From: an uncultured Eubacteriales bacterium
GTDB taxonomy: Bacteria > Bacillota > Clostridia > Oscillospirales > Oscillospiraceae
Assembly: GCA_900549485.1 (NCBI GenBank)
Contig: UROG01000006.1
Coordinates: 9,031-73,030, forward strand
DNA length: 64,000 nucleotides
Direction of reading: 5' to 3'
Within the stretch, counting starts at the first letter, position 1. Each line of letters opens with the position of its first letter. Both the position numbers and the translations under genes were made by a program. Under the pieces are notes generated by a model that did not search any database, was not told the DNA's origin, and saw only the letters and a program-made list of their open reading frames with translations. Of this stretch, positions 42,738 to 51,672 are shown one piece after another.

Positions 42738-43150
42738 AACTCAAGTTCCTCCATAACCGCGGCAATATTCTCCGGCGTGGTCTCGGCGCTGAACACCTCG
42801 TTCCACGCCGCACTGTCCCATATCTCCGCATGATTATTGCACCCTATCACAGACACGTTTTTTTCAAGCCCCGCAAACTCGCGCAGGTTCTGCGGAATAA
42901 GCGCTCTGCCCTGACTGTCAAGCTCACACCTTGCGGCATGCGCAAAAAGAGGGCGCATCCTGCGCTGCTTGACATAGGGCATCTCGCTCACCTTGTCTGA
43001 AAGCTTCTGCCAGTTCAGGCTGTTGTATGCACAAAGGCATTTGTCCATAGAAATCGTTATATAAAAAACATCGCCCAGTTCATCCCTGAGCTTTGCCGGA
43101 ATAAAAATACGACCTTTATTATCCAAAGAATGCTGATATTCCCCGGTCAT
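42734..43150 (-). CDS. mraZ: Transcriptional regulator MraZ
   Basis: A 138-residue protein of two AbrB-like repeats (DNKGRIFIPAKLRDEL and DSQGRALIPQNLREFA). MraZ binds direct repeats before its own gene and controls the division/cell-wall cluster. Here three 10-bp GTGG-type repeats lie at 43176-43205, just after a strong promoter. It is the first gene of the cluster. Confidence 0.95.
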   Translation of the reverse strand: MTGEYQHSLDNKGRIFIPAKLRDELGDVFYITISMDKCLCAYNSLNWQKLSDKVSEMPYVKQRRMRPLFAHAARCELDSQGRALIPQNLREFAGLEKNVSVIGCNNHAEIWDSAAWNEVFSAETTPENIAAVMEELEF

Positions 43151-43175
43151 TCACTCGACCTCCATTCCGTGGGTT

Positions 43176-43205
43176 TTTACGCCATTTTAATCCACTTCTC
43201 CCCAC
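43176..43205 (-). promoter_or_regulatory. MraZ-binding repeats
   Basis: On the minus strand, three head-to-tail 10-mers: GTGGGGAGAA, GTGGATTAAA and ATGGCGTAAA (43205 down to 43176). The spacing and the GTGG core match the known MraZ box layout. They lie between the transcription start (about 43209) and the mraZ start codon. Confidence 0.75.
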
Positions 43206-43215
43206 CACAGTTACA

Positions 43216-43244
43216 ATTATATGTTCAAACCCTGTAAATTGCAA
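43216..43244 (-). promoter_or_regulatory. Promoter of the division/cell-wall cluster
   Basis: Minus-strand TTGCAA (43239-43244 complement), exact 17-bp spacer and perfect TATAAT (43216-43221 complement), immediately followed by the MraZ repeats. Confidence 0.75.
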
Positions 43245-43311
43245 GAAATTTAATTTGACTTTTTTTGTCTTTTTTTGTCTTTTTTAGCAAAATTAATGTA
43301 TTTTTGCTTAC

Positions 43312-43347
43312 AAAAAAATCCGATAACAGCATAAGCGGTTATCGGAT
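43312..43347 (-). terminator. Intrinsic terminator before the mraZ promoter
   Basis: Perfect 10-bp arms ATCCGATAAC (43318-43327) and GTTATCGGAT (43338-43347). Read on the minus strand they are followed by a U-run (AAAAAAA at 43312-43318). It ends the coaD-side transcript 29 bases after the coiled-coil gene. Confidence 0.85.
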
Positions 43348-43376
43348 ATCAAACATACTATATGTAGTATTTACTG

Positions 43377-44000
43377 TCAGTTTTCTCTCGGGATCTTCAT
43401 CACCGTTGCGCCTGCGCGCTTCTGCGGCTGAACGGCCGATGCAGGAACTGCCTGAGCGGGTCTTGCCTGCCTCGCCGCGTCTGCCGGCTGCCTCTGTTCT
43501 CCCTGCTGAGCCTTTGCAGCGGCATTCTGGGAAACTGCGCTGCCCATAGAACGGAAAGCGTTGTGCGCGTTTTGGAGCTTGGTAAGCGCCTCGCTTACAT
43601 TATTCTCGGTCTGACGCATCATCTCATCGACATATTCGCTTGCGACCCTGCGCAGCTCATTGGATTTGCTCTCCGCGGCAGAGATCATTTCCGCGCTCTT
43701 CGCCCTTGCGACGCGCACTATCTCCTGCTCTTCTATCATTGCGCGGGACTTTTCCTCGGCGCTCTTGCGCATAGCTTCCGCCTCGCGCTTGGCGTTGCCG
43801 ATAAATTCGTCCCTTGCCGCAACAAGTCTTTTGGCCTCCGCAAGTGCGGAAGGGAGATTGTCCTTTATCTCGTTTATTATCTCGACCGCCTTATCGCGTT
43901 CTATAATGCACTTGTCGTTTCCGAGAGGAACGCCCCATGCCTCGGTCACCATGCCGTAAAGGATATCCAGCAATTCAATAATGTCATTGTTGTTTTCCAT
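43377..44000 (-). CDS. Coiled-coil protein of unknown function (ATP synthase b-like/DivIVA-like)
   Basis: A 207-residue soluble protein. The short N-terminal part (IIELLDILYGMVTEAWGVPL) is followed by a long charged coiled coil (about residues 35-145: AKREAEAMRKSAEEKSRAMI and similar). The C-terminus is Gln/Ala/Pro-rich. It resembles proteins annotated as ATPase or F0 subunit b-like that sit beside coaD in Clostridia, but has no membrane helix. It starts directly after the coaD stop. A scaffold role near the division cluster is only a guess. Confidence 0.75.
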   Translation of the reverse strand: MENNNDIIELLDILYGMVTEAWGVPLGNDKCIIERDKAVEIINEIKDNLPSALAEAKRLVAARDEFIGNAKREAEAMRKSAEEKSRAMIEEQEIVRVARAKSAEMISAAESKSNELRRVASEYVDEMMRQTENNVSEALTKLQNAHNAFRSMGSAVSQNAAAKAQQGEQRQPADAARQARPAQAVPASAVQPQKRAGATVMKIPREN

Positions 44001-44495
44001 TTATTCATTCCTCCATTCCTTAGCTTTCTCTCTTATATCTTCTTTAATTTCTTCCGGGATAAGACCCGTTAGATCCGCATCGTATTTTGCCATTTCACGC
44101 ACAATAGACGAACTTAAAAAGGTATACTTTTCGCTGGAAGTGAGAAACATGGTTTCCATTTCGGGGTTGATTTTTTTATTGATGAGATTCATCTGAAACT
44201 CATAATCAAAGTCTGATGCCGCCCGCATACCCTTGACCACAACGGCCTTCGGATAGCGCTTGGCATACTCCGCCAGAAGCCCGTCCGGCGTATCGACCCT
44301 GACATTGGGATATTTTTCAACGGCGCGCCTTACCATATCTGCCCGCTCATCGACGCTGAACATCGGGCTTGTCTTGGATGCGTTCTGCATGACGCAGACA
44401 ATGACCTCATCAAAAATCTTTGAGGTGCGTCTTATAATATTCAGGTGGCCGAGAGTTATCGGATCAAAGCTGCCCGGGCAGATGGCTGTGCTCAT
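44001..44495 (-). CDS. coaD: Phosphopantetheine adenylyltransferase
   Basis: A 164-residue nucleotidyltransferase with the GSFDPITLGHLNII start, KGMRAASDFDYEFQMNLIN and SSIVREMAKY. It makes dephospho-CoA, the fourth step of CoA synthesis. The ATG overlaps the rsmD stop by four bases, so the uvrC-rsmD-coaD genes are coupled. The length is normal. Confidence 0.96.
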   Translation of the reverse strand: MSTAICPGSFDPITLGHLNIIRRTSKIFDEVIVCVMQNASKTSPMFSVDERADMVRRAVEKYPNVRVDTPDGLLAEYAKRYPKAVVVKGMRAASDFDYEFQMNLINKKINPEMETMFLTSSEKYTFLSSSIVREMAKYDADLTGLIPEEIKEDIREKAKEWRNE

Positions 44496-45034
44496 TCAAT
44501 ATGCTCCTTAGTATATTTGCAAAGCTTGACCGACCCGTAATTATACTCCCTTACCAGCCGATAACAGCCGGTCATCTGAGGTAAGACCCTGCCGCGCCTC
44601 GCTTCGCATATTATTATACCACCATCGTTCAAAATGTCAAACATATTGATGGAATCAAGCACTTCTTCGTACAAATCAGAGTCATAGGGCGGATCAACAA
44701 AGATGATGTCGAATTTACCGCAGTTTCTCAGATACGCAAGTGAATCCTGTTCGCTCACAAGTCCCTTGAGATTGCATGCGGCAAGATTTTCCTTTATGAT
44801 CTTTATCGCCTCTCTGCTGTGATCGACGAACACGGCGCTGTCCGCGCCGCGGCTCAGGCACTCTATCCCGAGCTGACCCGTACCGGCGAAAAGGTCGAGA
44901 ACCTTTCTCCCCTCAATGTCAAATTGGATAATATTGAAAACCGATTCCTTTACGTTGTCCGTCGTTGGCCTTATATCGTAATTTTCCGGCGTTTTCAGCT
45001 TTCTTCCCCTTGCAGAACCCGTAATGACCCTCAT
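44492..45034 (-). CDS. rsmD: 16S rRNA (guanine-966-N2)-methyltransferase RsmD
   Basis: A 180-residue Rossmann methyltransferase: MRVITGSARGRKLKTP, TTDNVKESVFN, SAM motif DLFAGTGQLGIE and catalytic DPPYD. It overlaps the uvrC stop and the coaD start by four bases each. The rsmD-coaD pairing is common in Firmicutes. Confidence 0.95.
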   Translation of the reverse strand: MRVITGSARGRKLKTPENYDIRPTTDNVKESVFNIIQFDIEGRKVLDLFAGTGQLGIECLSRGADSAVFVDHSREAIKIIKENLAACNLKGLVSEQDSLAYLRNCGKFDIIFVDPPYDSDLYEEVLDSINMFDILNDGGIIICEARRGRVLPQMTGCYRLVREYNYGSVKLCKYTKEHIE

Positions 45035-46848
45035 TGATTTTTCTCCCTGTTATGAAAATAATCATACACCGCAGCCGCCGCTTTTTTCGGCACAACAAGG
45101 CTGAGCTGCTCAACGCTCGCCATGCTTATCGCCTTTACCGACTTGAAGCTTTTTATAAGATCGGTTCTTCTTTTCGGACCTATCCCCTCTATTTTATCAA
45201 GCGCGGAAGCGTAGCCCTCGTTCCGGAGACTGCGCTGATATTCTATCGTAAAACGGTGTGTCTCCTCCTGAATGGAGCCTATGAGCGCAAACACAGCCTG
45301 ATTTGTCTGAATGCCTATCTCCTGTCCGTCAGATCTCACAAGCGCTCTTGTCCGGTGCCGGTCATCCTTTACCATGCCGAACACCGGAAGCTTTATGCCA
45401 AGCTCTCCAAGTGCTTTTTCGGCGGTCGCGGCGTGTCTGTCCCCGCCGTCTATAAGCAGGAGATCGGGAAGCTCTGCAAAATTTTCATCTCCGTCAAGCG
45501 CGTGCTTATATCTTCTGTACACCGCCTGATGCATACTCGCATAGTCGTCGCGTATTTCAAGATCGCGTATCCTGAATTTTTTATACGCCCTTTTCAGCGG
45601 TTTTCCGCTCTGAAAAACCGTCATTCCCGCAACGATACCTGTATCTCCGAGGTTTGAGATATCAAACGCCTCTATTCTGTTTGGATAGTTCTCAATGCCA
45701 AGCGCCTTTTGCAGCCACTCAAGCGTTTTCAGACTCCGCTGGGACGCCGTGGTGCGTCTGAGCACCTCCTCCGAGGCGTTTAGCATCGCGCTCCGTACAA
45801 GCTTGTGCTTATCTCCCCTCTGCGGCACCTCTATATATATGCGTCTGCCCGAAAGCTCGCTGAGAAGCTCTTCCATAGCTTCTCTGTCATCTATCTCGCA
45901 GGGCAGTATAACGGACTTCGGCCAGCCTCCCCTGTGACTGCCATAATACTGCATAAGGAGATCCGAAAGCGCCTCGGAATCATCCTCAAGCGGCTCGTCC
46001 ATCATCTCAACGTCTTTTCCGGCAAGATCGCCGTTCACAAAATGCAGCACTGAAAAACAGGTTTTCGCGCCGCGGCAGAAGCCTACGGCGTCTGTGTCGG
46101 CAAAAGCGGTGGATATCACCCTCTGCCTATTTGAAAGCGCCTCTACCGCATTTATTCTGTCGCGGTATTCGGCCGCCTGTTCAAATTTAAGCTCCTCCGC
46201 CGCCTGCTCCATCTTTTCACGCAGCTGCGAAATAAGCTCCGCGCTTTTTCCGTCGAGGATCAGCATTGCCAGGGAAAACGTGCGTCTGTATTCCTCTCCG
46301 TCCTTTTTTCCAAGACACCAGCCGTCGCACAAGCCCATGTGATAGTTGAGGCACGGGCGCTGCTTTCCGATTTCCGCCGGAAAGCGCCGTGAACAGTCGG
46401 GCAGGCGCAGAGTCCTGAGCAGTGTTTCGATAATTTCTCTTGTCTGCGATCTGCCGCCGAACGGTCCGAAATACTTTGCCCCGTCCTTCGCCGTTCTGGA
46501 GACGATTTTCATAACGGGATATTCGTCCTTCAGCTCGACACGGATAAACGGATATCCCTTATCGTCCTTAAGAAGAATATTATACTTCGGCTTATGCCTT
46601 TTGATAAGCGAATTTTCAAGCACCAGCGCCTCAAACTCGCTCCCCGCAACGATCACATTGAAATCCCTGACCTTTTCGACCATTGCCGCGACCTTTGGCA
46701 GATGCTCTCCATGGAAATAGCTGCTGACACGGTTTTTCAGCTTTTTTGCCTTACCGACATATATGACCTCGTTATGCTCATCCAGCATTATATAAACGCC
46801 CGGCAGCAGCGGAAGATTATTCGCTTTTTCTCTCAGTGTGTCAAGCAT
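45031..46848 (-). CDS. uvrC: Excinuclease ABC subunit C
   Basis: A 605-residue UvrC. An N-terminal GIY-YIG nuclease domain (LPGVYIMLDEHNEVIYVGKA) makes the 3' incision. A UVR motif (EELKFEQAAEYRDRINAVEA) binds UvrB. The RNase H-like C-terminal nuclease makes the 5' cut, and helix-hairpin-helix motifs lie at the end. The ATG at 46848 gives the family N-terminus MLDTLREKANNLP and overlaps the transporter stop by eight bases. An upstream ATG at 46878 with AAGGAAAG is the alternative. Confidence 0.95.
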   Translation of the reverse strand: MLDTLREKANNLPLLPGVYIMLDEHNEVIYVGKAKKLKNRVSSYFHGEHLPKVAAMVEKVRDFNVIVAGSEFEALVLENSLIKRHKPKYNILLKDDKGYPFIRVELKDEYPVMKIVSRTAKDGAKYFGPFGGRSQTREIIETLLRTLRLPDCSRRFPAEIGKQRPCLNYHMGLCDGWCLGKKDGEEYRRTFSLAMLILDGKSAELISQLREKMEQAAEELKFEQAAEYRDRINAVEALSNRQRVISTAFADTDAVGFCRGAKTCFSVLHFVNGDLAGKDVEMMDEPLEDDSEALSDLLMQYYGSHRGGWPKSVILPCEIDDREAMEELLSELSGRRIYIEVPQRGDKHKLVRSAMLNASEEVLRRTTASQRSLKTLEWLQKALGIENYPNRIEAFDISNLGDTGIVAGMTVFQSGKPLKRAYKKFRIRDLEIRDDYASMHQAVYRRYKHALDGDENFAELPDLLLIDGGDRHAATAEKALGELGIKLPVFGMVKDDRHRTRALVRSDGQEIGIQTNQAVFALIGSIQEETHRFTIEYQRSLRNEGYASALDKIEGIGPKRRTDLIKSFKSVKAISMASVEQLSLVVPKKAAAAVYDYFHNREKNQ

Positions 46849-47719
46849 CGGCAGTTTCCCGGCTCTTTGCTTCAACATCCGGACTTTCCTTATGCTTAAG
46901 CGCCGTCCAGACAGTAATGGACACGACAACGATCACCGCGCCGATAAGTGCGAATATTCCCGGCTTCTCTCCGTCGAATATCAAGACCCAGACAGGGTTG
47001 AGCAGCGGCTCAAGCGCGCCGATAAGGCAGCATGAGAGCGGGGAGCAGCTCATAGAGGCGCGTACATAGAGAATGTATGCAAGGCCAAGCTGAAAAACGC
47101 CGAGGATCACAATGCTTGCCGTTGCCGAAAGCGTAAACTCCGGCTTCGTGACAATTATAAACGGCAGACCGACAAGAAAAGTAAACGTCTGCCCTATAAG
47201 TATCGTGCTGAATCGGCTGTCGCCTTCAATATTGCCGACAACAATAAACATTCCCGCCATAAATGCCCCTGCGGCGATAGCTACAATATTGCCAAGCAGA
47301 TATCCGGGCTTGAGCTGGTCGAGGAAGAACAGCGATATACCCAGAAGCGTGAGCAAAACAACCGCCAAATCGTTTTTCTTTATCTTTTCCTTTAGAAAAA
47401 CCGCGGAAAAAACGACAATAAACACCGGAGACGTAAATTGCAGGACGATCGCATTGGCAGCGGTCGTGAGCTTATTGGCAACCGTAAAGCAGGTATATAC
47501 GCAGCCCGTCATGATGCCGGCGAGGACGGTCGTTTTATTTATAACAAGCTTTTTCGACGTGATAAGCATATACGCGCCGATTGTAAGCCCTGCAAAAAGG
47601 CTTCTCATACCGGAAATAGCAAACCCGTTCCACGGGATAAGCTTCATGAATATTCCTGCGATGCTCCACAAAGAAGCACATATTATCATTTCAAAAATTG
47701 CCTTTTTTTCGCTTTTCAT
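46841..47719 (-). CDS. EamA/DMT-family membrane transporter
   Basis: A 292-residue protein with ten hydrophobic helices forming two EamA repeats (IICASLWSIAGIFMKLIPWN in the first; SCCLIGALEPLLNPVWVLIF in the second). Family members export metabolites or amino acids, and the substrate here is unknown. It precedes uvrC with a short overlap, so it is probably co-transcribed without a functional link. Confidence 0.88.
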   Translation of the reverse strand: MKSEKKAIFEMIICASLWSIAGIFMKLIPWNGFAISGMRSLFAGLTIGAYMLITSKKLVINKTTVLAGIMTGCVYTCFTVANKLTTAANAIVLQFTSPVFIVVFSAVFLKEKIKKNDLAVVLLTLLGISLFFLDQLKPGYLLGNIVAIAAGAFMAGMFIVVGNIEGDSRFSTILIGQTFTFLVGLPFIIVTKPEFTLSATASIVILGVFQLGLAYILYVRASMSCSPLSCCLIGALEPLLNPVWVLIFDGEKPGIFALIGAVIVVVSITVWTALKHKESPDVEAKSRETADA

Positions 47720-47789
47720 ACCGTTGTCTCCGTTAATACGTCTGTTTGGCGAGGCCGCATAATGCCCGGCTCAGTACGCCTAAATAGTT

Positions 47790-47814
47790 ATAGGGGCGTG
47801 AAACACGCCCCTAT
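47790..47814 (-). terminator. Hairpin after the HPr gene
   Basis: Perfect 11-bp arms ATAGGGGCGTG (47790-47800) and CACGCCCCTAT (47804-47814), 33 bases after the HPr stop. The U-tract on the minus strand is weak (ACTATTT), so it may be a partial terminator. Confidence 0.6.
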
Positions 47815-47846
47815 CCTGTCAAAAACGACCTGTGCTCAGATTAAAA

Positions 47847-48110
47847 TCATTCGGAAAAATCAGAGTCAATAAGCTCTGCCAAAGTGGATATTGCGGCTTC
47901 TTCATCCACGCCGTCGGCAATAATGGTAACGGCAGTGCCCTTAATGATGCCGAGAGAAAGAACGCCCAAAAGGCTCTTTGCATTTACTCTGCGCTCATCT
48001 TTTTCCACCCAGATGCTGCTTTTAAACTCGTTGGCTTTCTGAATGAAGAAAGTCGCGGGTCTGGCATGAAGACCTACCTGATTGTTGATAACTACTTCTT
48101 TTGCTATCAT
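47847..48110 (-). CDS. ptsH: Phosphocarrier protein HPr
   Basis: An 87-residue HPr-fold protein. The active His is in GLHARPATFF and the regulatory Ser region is NAKSLLGVLSLGI, so both PTS transfer and HPr-kinase control are possible (unlike Crh). The ATG at 48110 is nine bases after AAGGAG. It is monocistronic, with its own promoter; ptsI is not adjacent, which is common in this group. Confidence 0.93.
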   Translation of the reverse strand: MIAKEVVINNQVGLHARPATFFIQKANEFKSSIWVEKDERRVNAKSLLGVLSLGIIKGTAVTIIADGVDEEAAISTLAELIDSDFSE

Positions 48111-48170
48111 ACTCGCCACTCCTTACAGATATCTTTATTTAAAGTTGCTTAATCCCATTAGGACATATAT

Positions 48171-48199
48171 AGAATATCAAATAATCCAACGAACGTCAA
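48171..48199 (-). promoter_or_regulatory. Promoter of the HPr gene
   Basis: Minus-strand TTGACG (48194-48199 complement), 17-bp spacer and TATTCT (48171-48176 complement), about 60 bases before the ATG at 48110. Confidence 0.65.
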
Positions 48200-48255
48200 C
48201 TGCTTTCGCCTGTTTCGTTATTTTATACATTTGTGCGTCCGGATGAGGCGCGTTT

Positions 48256-50625
48256 TTATTTCAGTTCGACAACGGTCACGCCGCTTTCGCCCTCGCCGTA
48301 CCGGCCGAGGCGGAAACTTCTGACGGCCTTATTCTGCCTGAGCATCTGCTGCACGGCCGTTCTCAGCGCACCCGTTCCTTTTCCGTGGATTATCGTGACG
48401 GTTTGCAGCTTTGCCATAACTGCGCTGTCTATATACCGTTCCGCCGCTATGACCGCCTCCACCGTTTCCATTCCTCTCAGGTCAATCTCGGGCATTACGG
48501 ACGCTCTGAGCGAGACCGTCGTTCCCTGCACCGGCTTTTTCTTCTGAGGACGGGTACTGCTTTCGACAAGAAGAACATCATCCTCCCCGGCTGACACGTT
48601 CATGATGCCAGCACGCAGAGAAAGCGTCCTGTCCTCCGATACAGCCACGACCTCGGCGGTAACGCCCATGGATTTTATTTTAACCGTATCTCCGACTTTT
48701 ATAGGTCTTGAAGATTTTTCGTCATTTTCGTTTTCCGTGCTTTCCCGCAGCGATTGCTCATGGACGTTCAGACGTCTTCTCAGCTCGGAACGCGCCTCGT
48801 TTACCTGCCGGATGTTTTCCTGCTCGTTTGAAGCCCTGCGCATATTGTCAAGCTGTGCAAAAACCTCCTCTGCCGTTGCTCTCGCCTCGCTTATAATGCG
48901 CTCCGCTTCCCGCCTGGATTTGATATCGGCCTTTTCAAGCCTTACCTCAAGCTCCGCCCTGAGAAGCGCCGCCTTTTTCGCGTTCTGCTCGGCTTCTCTG
49001 AGTTTTTTTGCCGCCTCGTCCCTGTCTTTTTCAAGCATACGTCTCGTCTGCTCAAGCTTTTCAATTGTCGCTTCAAAGCTTACGCTATCCGAATTTATCC
49101 TGCTTTTCGCATCGTCTATTATAGCGCTGTTCAGACCGAGACGTCCGGAGATCGCAAAGGCATTTGATTTGCCGGGGATGCCTACAAGAAGCCTATATGT
49201 AGGTCTCAAAGTCTCCACGTCAAATTCGCATGATGCATTCTGTACGCCCTTTTCATTCGTGGCATATATCTTGAGTTCGGCATAATGTGTGGTCGCCGCG
49301 ATCATCGCGCCGCGCCGCCGCGCATATTCGATTATCGAAATGGCAAGCGCCGCGCCTTCCGTGGGGTCGGTTCCGGCCCCAAGCTCATCAAAGAGCAGCA
49401 GCGAATTTCCGTCGCACTCGTCGAGTATTTCCACGATATTTGTCATATGCGCGGAAAATGTGGACAGATTCTGCTCAATGCTCTGCTCGTCGCCTATATC
49501 GGCAAGTATCTTCCCGAACACCGGCAGATTGCACCCGTCAGCAGCCGGAATATGCAGGCCGCATTGATTCATCGCCGCAAGCAGACCTATGGTCTTGAGC
49601 GATACGGTTTTTCCGCCGGTATTTGGACCGGTTATGACAAGCGTGTCATACTGTCTGCCAAGCTCAAGATCGATCGGCACAGCCTTCGCCTTGTCGAGCA
49701 GCGGGTGCCTCGCATGGCGCAGAATTATACCGCCATCCTCTGTGGAAGCCTGCTGACAGTCCAGTTTATAAGAAAGCTTCGCTTTAGCAAAAATAAGGTC
49801 AAGCCGGACAAGTATCGCGTAGTCCGAAGAGATATCCTCAGCATGCTCCGCGCAGTCCGCACTCAGTTCGGCGAGTATGCGCTCTATCTCAAGCTTTTCC
49901 TTTGCAGCAAGCTCACGCAGCTCATTATTCGCCTTGACCGCCGCCATCGGCTCGACAAACACCGTCATTCCGCTGGAAGAGATATCATGCATAAGTCCAG
50001 GTACAGAGCCTTTGCACTCCGCCTTTACCGGAACAACATACCTGTCGGAGCGCATTGTTATGATAGGCTCCTGCAAAGCCTTTGCAAGAGCGGGCGAGGA
50101 CAGGATCTTCTGGAGCGCGTCCCGCGCCTTTGCCGCAGCCGCCCGCATCTGACGGCGTATCGACGTAAGATCGGCGGATGCAGCGTCGGCGATCTCATCC
50201 TCACCGGCTATCGAAGCGCCGATTTTTTCTTCAAGGAACTTATTTGCGCGAAGCGCATAAAAAAGGCTGTCAATGCAGGTTTTTCCTACGCCGTCATCGC
50301 CGATGTAGCCCTTTACCGCCCTCGCGGCACGCAGCACGCCCGCGACATCAAGAAGCTCCCTCGTATTGAGCGTACCGCCAAGCCCGGCTCTGCCGAGACT
50401 TGCCCTCACGTCCTTTACCCCGTAAAAAGACGGACTCTGCCGCACGGTCATCATCAGCTTAGCCGCGCTCACCTCCTGCAAAAGCCGGTTCACCTGCGCC
50501 GGTTCAGCCGAAGGGCTTACGCCCAGCGCCGCCTCCTTTGCCCCCTGGGATACCGCCTCCTGCGCCAGCATATTCAGTACTGCCGGCAGTTCAAGAGTAT
50601 TAAGTGATTTTTCAGATATATTCAT
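48256..50625 (-). CDS. mutS2: MutS2-family ATPase/endonuclease
   Basis: A 789-residue MutS2. It has the MutS core without a mismatch-recognition domain, Walker A ITGPNTGGKTVSLKT, the signature LLLFDELGAGTDPTEGAAL, a long coiled coil (about residues 510-620) and a C-terminal Smr domain (IDLRGMETVEAV, IIHGKGTGALR). In Firmicutes it acts on collided ribosomes and suppresses recombination. It lies 17 bases after recO. Confidence 0.95.
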   Translation of the reverse strand: MNISEKSLNTLELPAVLNMLAQEAVSQGAKEAALGVSPSAEPAQVNRLLQEVSAAKLMMTVRQSPSFYGVKDVRASLGRAGLGGTLNTRELLDVAGVLRAARAVKGYIGDDGVGKTCIDSLFYALRANKFLEEKIGASIAGEDEIADAASADLTSIRRQMRAAAAKARDALQKILSSPALAKALQEPIITMRSDRYVVPVKAECKGSVPGLMHDISSSGMTVFVEPMAAVKANNELRELAAKEKLEIERILAELSADCAEHAEDISSDYAILVRLDLIFAKAKLSYKLDCQQASTEDGGIILRHARHPLLDKAKAVPIDLELGRQYDTLVITGPNTGGKTVSLKTIGLLAAMNQCGLHIPAADGCNLPVFGKILADIGDEQSIEQNLSTFSAHMTNIVEILDECDGNSLLLFDELGAGTDPTEGAALAISIIEYARRRGAMIAATTHYAELKIYATNEKGVQNASCEFDVETLRPTYRLLVGIPGKSNAFAISGRLGLNSAIIDDAKSRINSDSVSFEATIEKLEQTRRMLEKDRDEAAKKLREAEQNAKKAALLRAELEVRLEKADIKSRREAERIISEARATAEEVFAQLDNMRRASNEQENIRQVNEARSELRRRLNVHEQSLRESTENENDEKSSRPIKVGDTVKIKSMGVTAEVVAVSEDRTLSLRAGIMNVSAGEDDVLLVESSTRPQKKKPVQGTTVSLRASVMPEIDLRGMETVEAVIAAERYIDSAVMAKLQTVTIIHGKGTGALRTAVQQMLRQNKAVRSFRLGRYGEGESGVTVVELK

Positions 50626-50642
50626 TATTACTCCGTTTTATC

Positions 50643-51419
50643 TTAATGCGGTTTAATTGAAAACCGGGGAAAAGCGTATCTCAGCTTTTTCCAATAATCA
50701 AGGGAAGAAAAGCTCCGCTCCGTCTGCCGGAGAAGATAGCTCTCTGCTGCGTCTGAAAGCTCCCTCTGCCCCTCTTCTGACATAGAGAAGGAAAAGAGTT
50801 TTTTTGACGGTGCGGAGAGAATATAGCGCATAGCCGCAAGCGACTCGGCGCTCAAGCCCACCGGCGCGTCAAACGCCGTTCCCCGGCACGCGGCACAGCG
50901 GATACAGCCGTCGGAAAGGCTGAGATACGGCCGCTCCGGCTCTGTCTTCCCGCATACGGCGCAGCTGTTCACATCCGGCGTGTATCCGGCGAGCGCCATC
51001 AGGCGCAGTTCAAACGCCGCCTTTATCGCGTCAGTGCCGTACATTTTTCTGCTCAGCGCGTAGAGCGTATTGAGCGCAAGCTGCATCAGAGCGGGGTCGG
51101 GCTGATCCTCTACCGCAACGGCCTCGACGCACTCCGCGACATAGCATCCCAGGGCATAAGCCTCAAAGTCCTCCTGTAAGCCGGAAAACGTTTCAATCGT
51201 TGAAGCCTCGTTGACGCTCCACTTGCCGCGGGTAAAAAAAAGCGTCATCTCGCTGAAGCAAAGCTGCTGCGTTGCCGAGGCAAGCTTGCTGTTTTTTCTG
51301 AGCGCGCCTCTCGCTTTTACCGTCATTATCCCGCCGTATTCGCTGATGACGGTCAGTATTCTGTCGGCCTCCTTGTATTTGACCTCTCTTAATACAAGCG
51401 CCTTTGTCGTCACAAACAT
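50643..51419 (-). CDS. recO: DNA repair protein RecO
   Basis: A 258-residue RecO: an N-terminal OB fold (VTTKALVLREVKYKEADRIL, EYGGIMTVKARGALR) and a zinc finger with CAVC and CAAC pairs (about residues 155-182). It loads RecA on SSB-coated DNA with RecR. The ATG at 51419 with GGGGA upstream gives the family N-terminus. It stands directly after yqzL and era, as in Bacillus. Confidence 0.94.
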   Translation of the reverse strand: MFVTTKALVLREVKYKEADRILTVISEYGGIMTVKARGALRKNSKLASATQQLCFSEMTLFFTRGKWSVNEASTIETFSGLQEDFEAYALGCYVAECVEAVAVEDQPDPALMQLALNTLYALSRKMYGTDAIKAAFELRLMALAGYTPDVNSCAVCGKTEPERPYLSLSDGCIRCAACRGTAFDAPVGLSAESLAAMRYILSAPSKKLFSFSMSEEGQRELSDAAESYLLRQTERSFSSLDYWKKLRYAFPRFSIKPH

Positions 51420-51435
51420 ATATGTATCCCCGGCA

Positions 51436-51573
51436 TTATACCGGGAGTCTCTCCCGGCTGCCTTTATTTTCCGTTTTTCCGGCTTCATCGGCTTGGGAAA
51501 AGCTTTTGTAGAAAAGATAGCACAACGGATCTCCCGTTTCTTCAAACGCCTTCCATAAAAAAGCACATTTCAT
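51436..51573 (-). CDS. yqzL: YqzL-family small protein
   Basis: A 45-residue ORF beginning MKCAFLWKAFEETGDPLCYL, located between era and recO exactly where Bacillus yqzL lies. The W-x-x-F-x-x-TG-x-P/I-x-x-YLxY/F pattern fits that family. GCAGGAGGC sits seven bases before the ATG at 51573. The function is unknown. A small hairpin (arms CCGGGAG 51441-51447 and CTCCCGG 51451-51457) covers its end just before the recO ribosome-binding site. Confidence 0.75.
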   Translation of the reverse strand: MKCAFLWKAFEETGDPLCYLFYKSFSQADEAGKTENKGSRERLPV

Positions 51574-51672
51574 AAAACTGCCTCCTGCAAATAGTATCTG
51601 CAAAAGGTCTTTAATTAAAGTTGGAATTAATTTCTGCAAGCCTCATAAATATTCCGGCAGGCAATCAAGAAA

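Noticed and set aside
43261..43290. T-rich repeats (TTTTTTGTC) as a terminator or repeat element
   Set aside because: A simple low-complexity tract without a stem; the true terminator lies at 43312-43347.
49285..50607. 440-codon open frame antisense to mutS2
   Set aside because: It mirrors the mutS2 reading frame, is Arg/His/Ser-rich with no motif and would conflict with a clear, complete MutS2.
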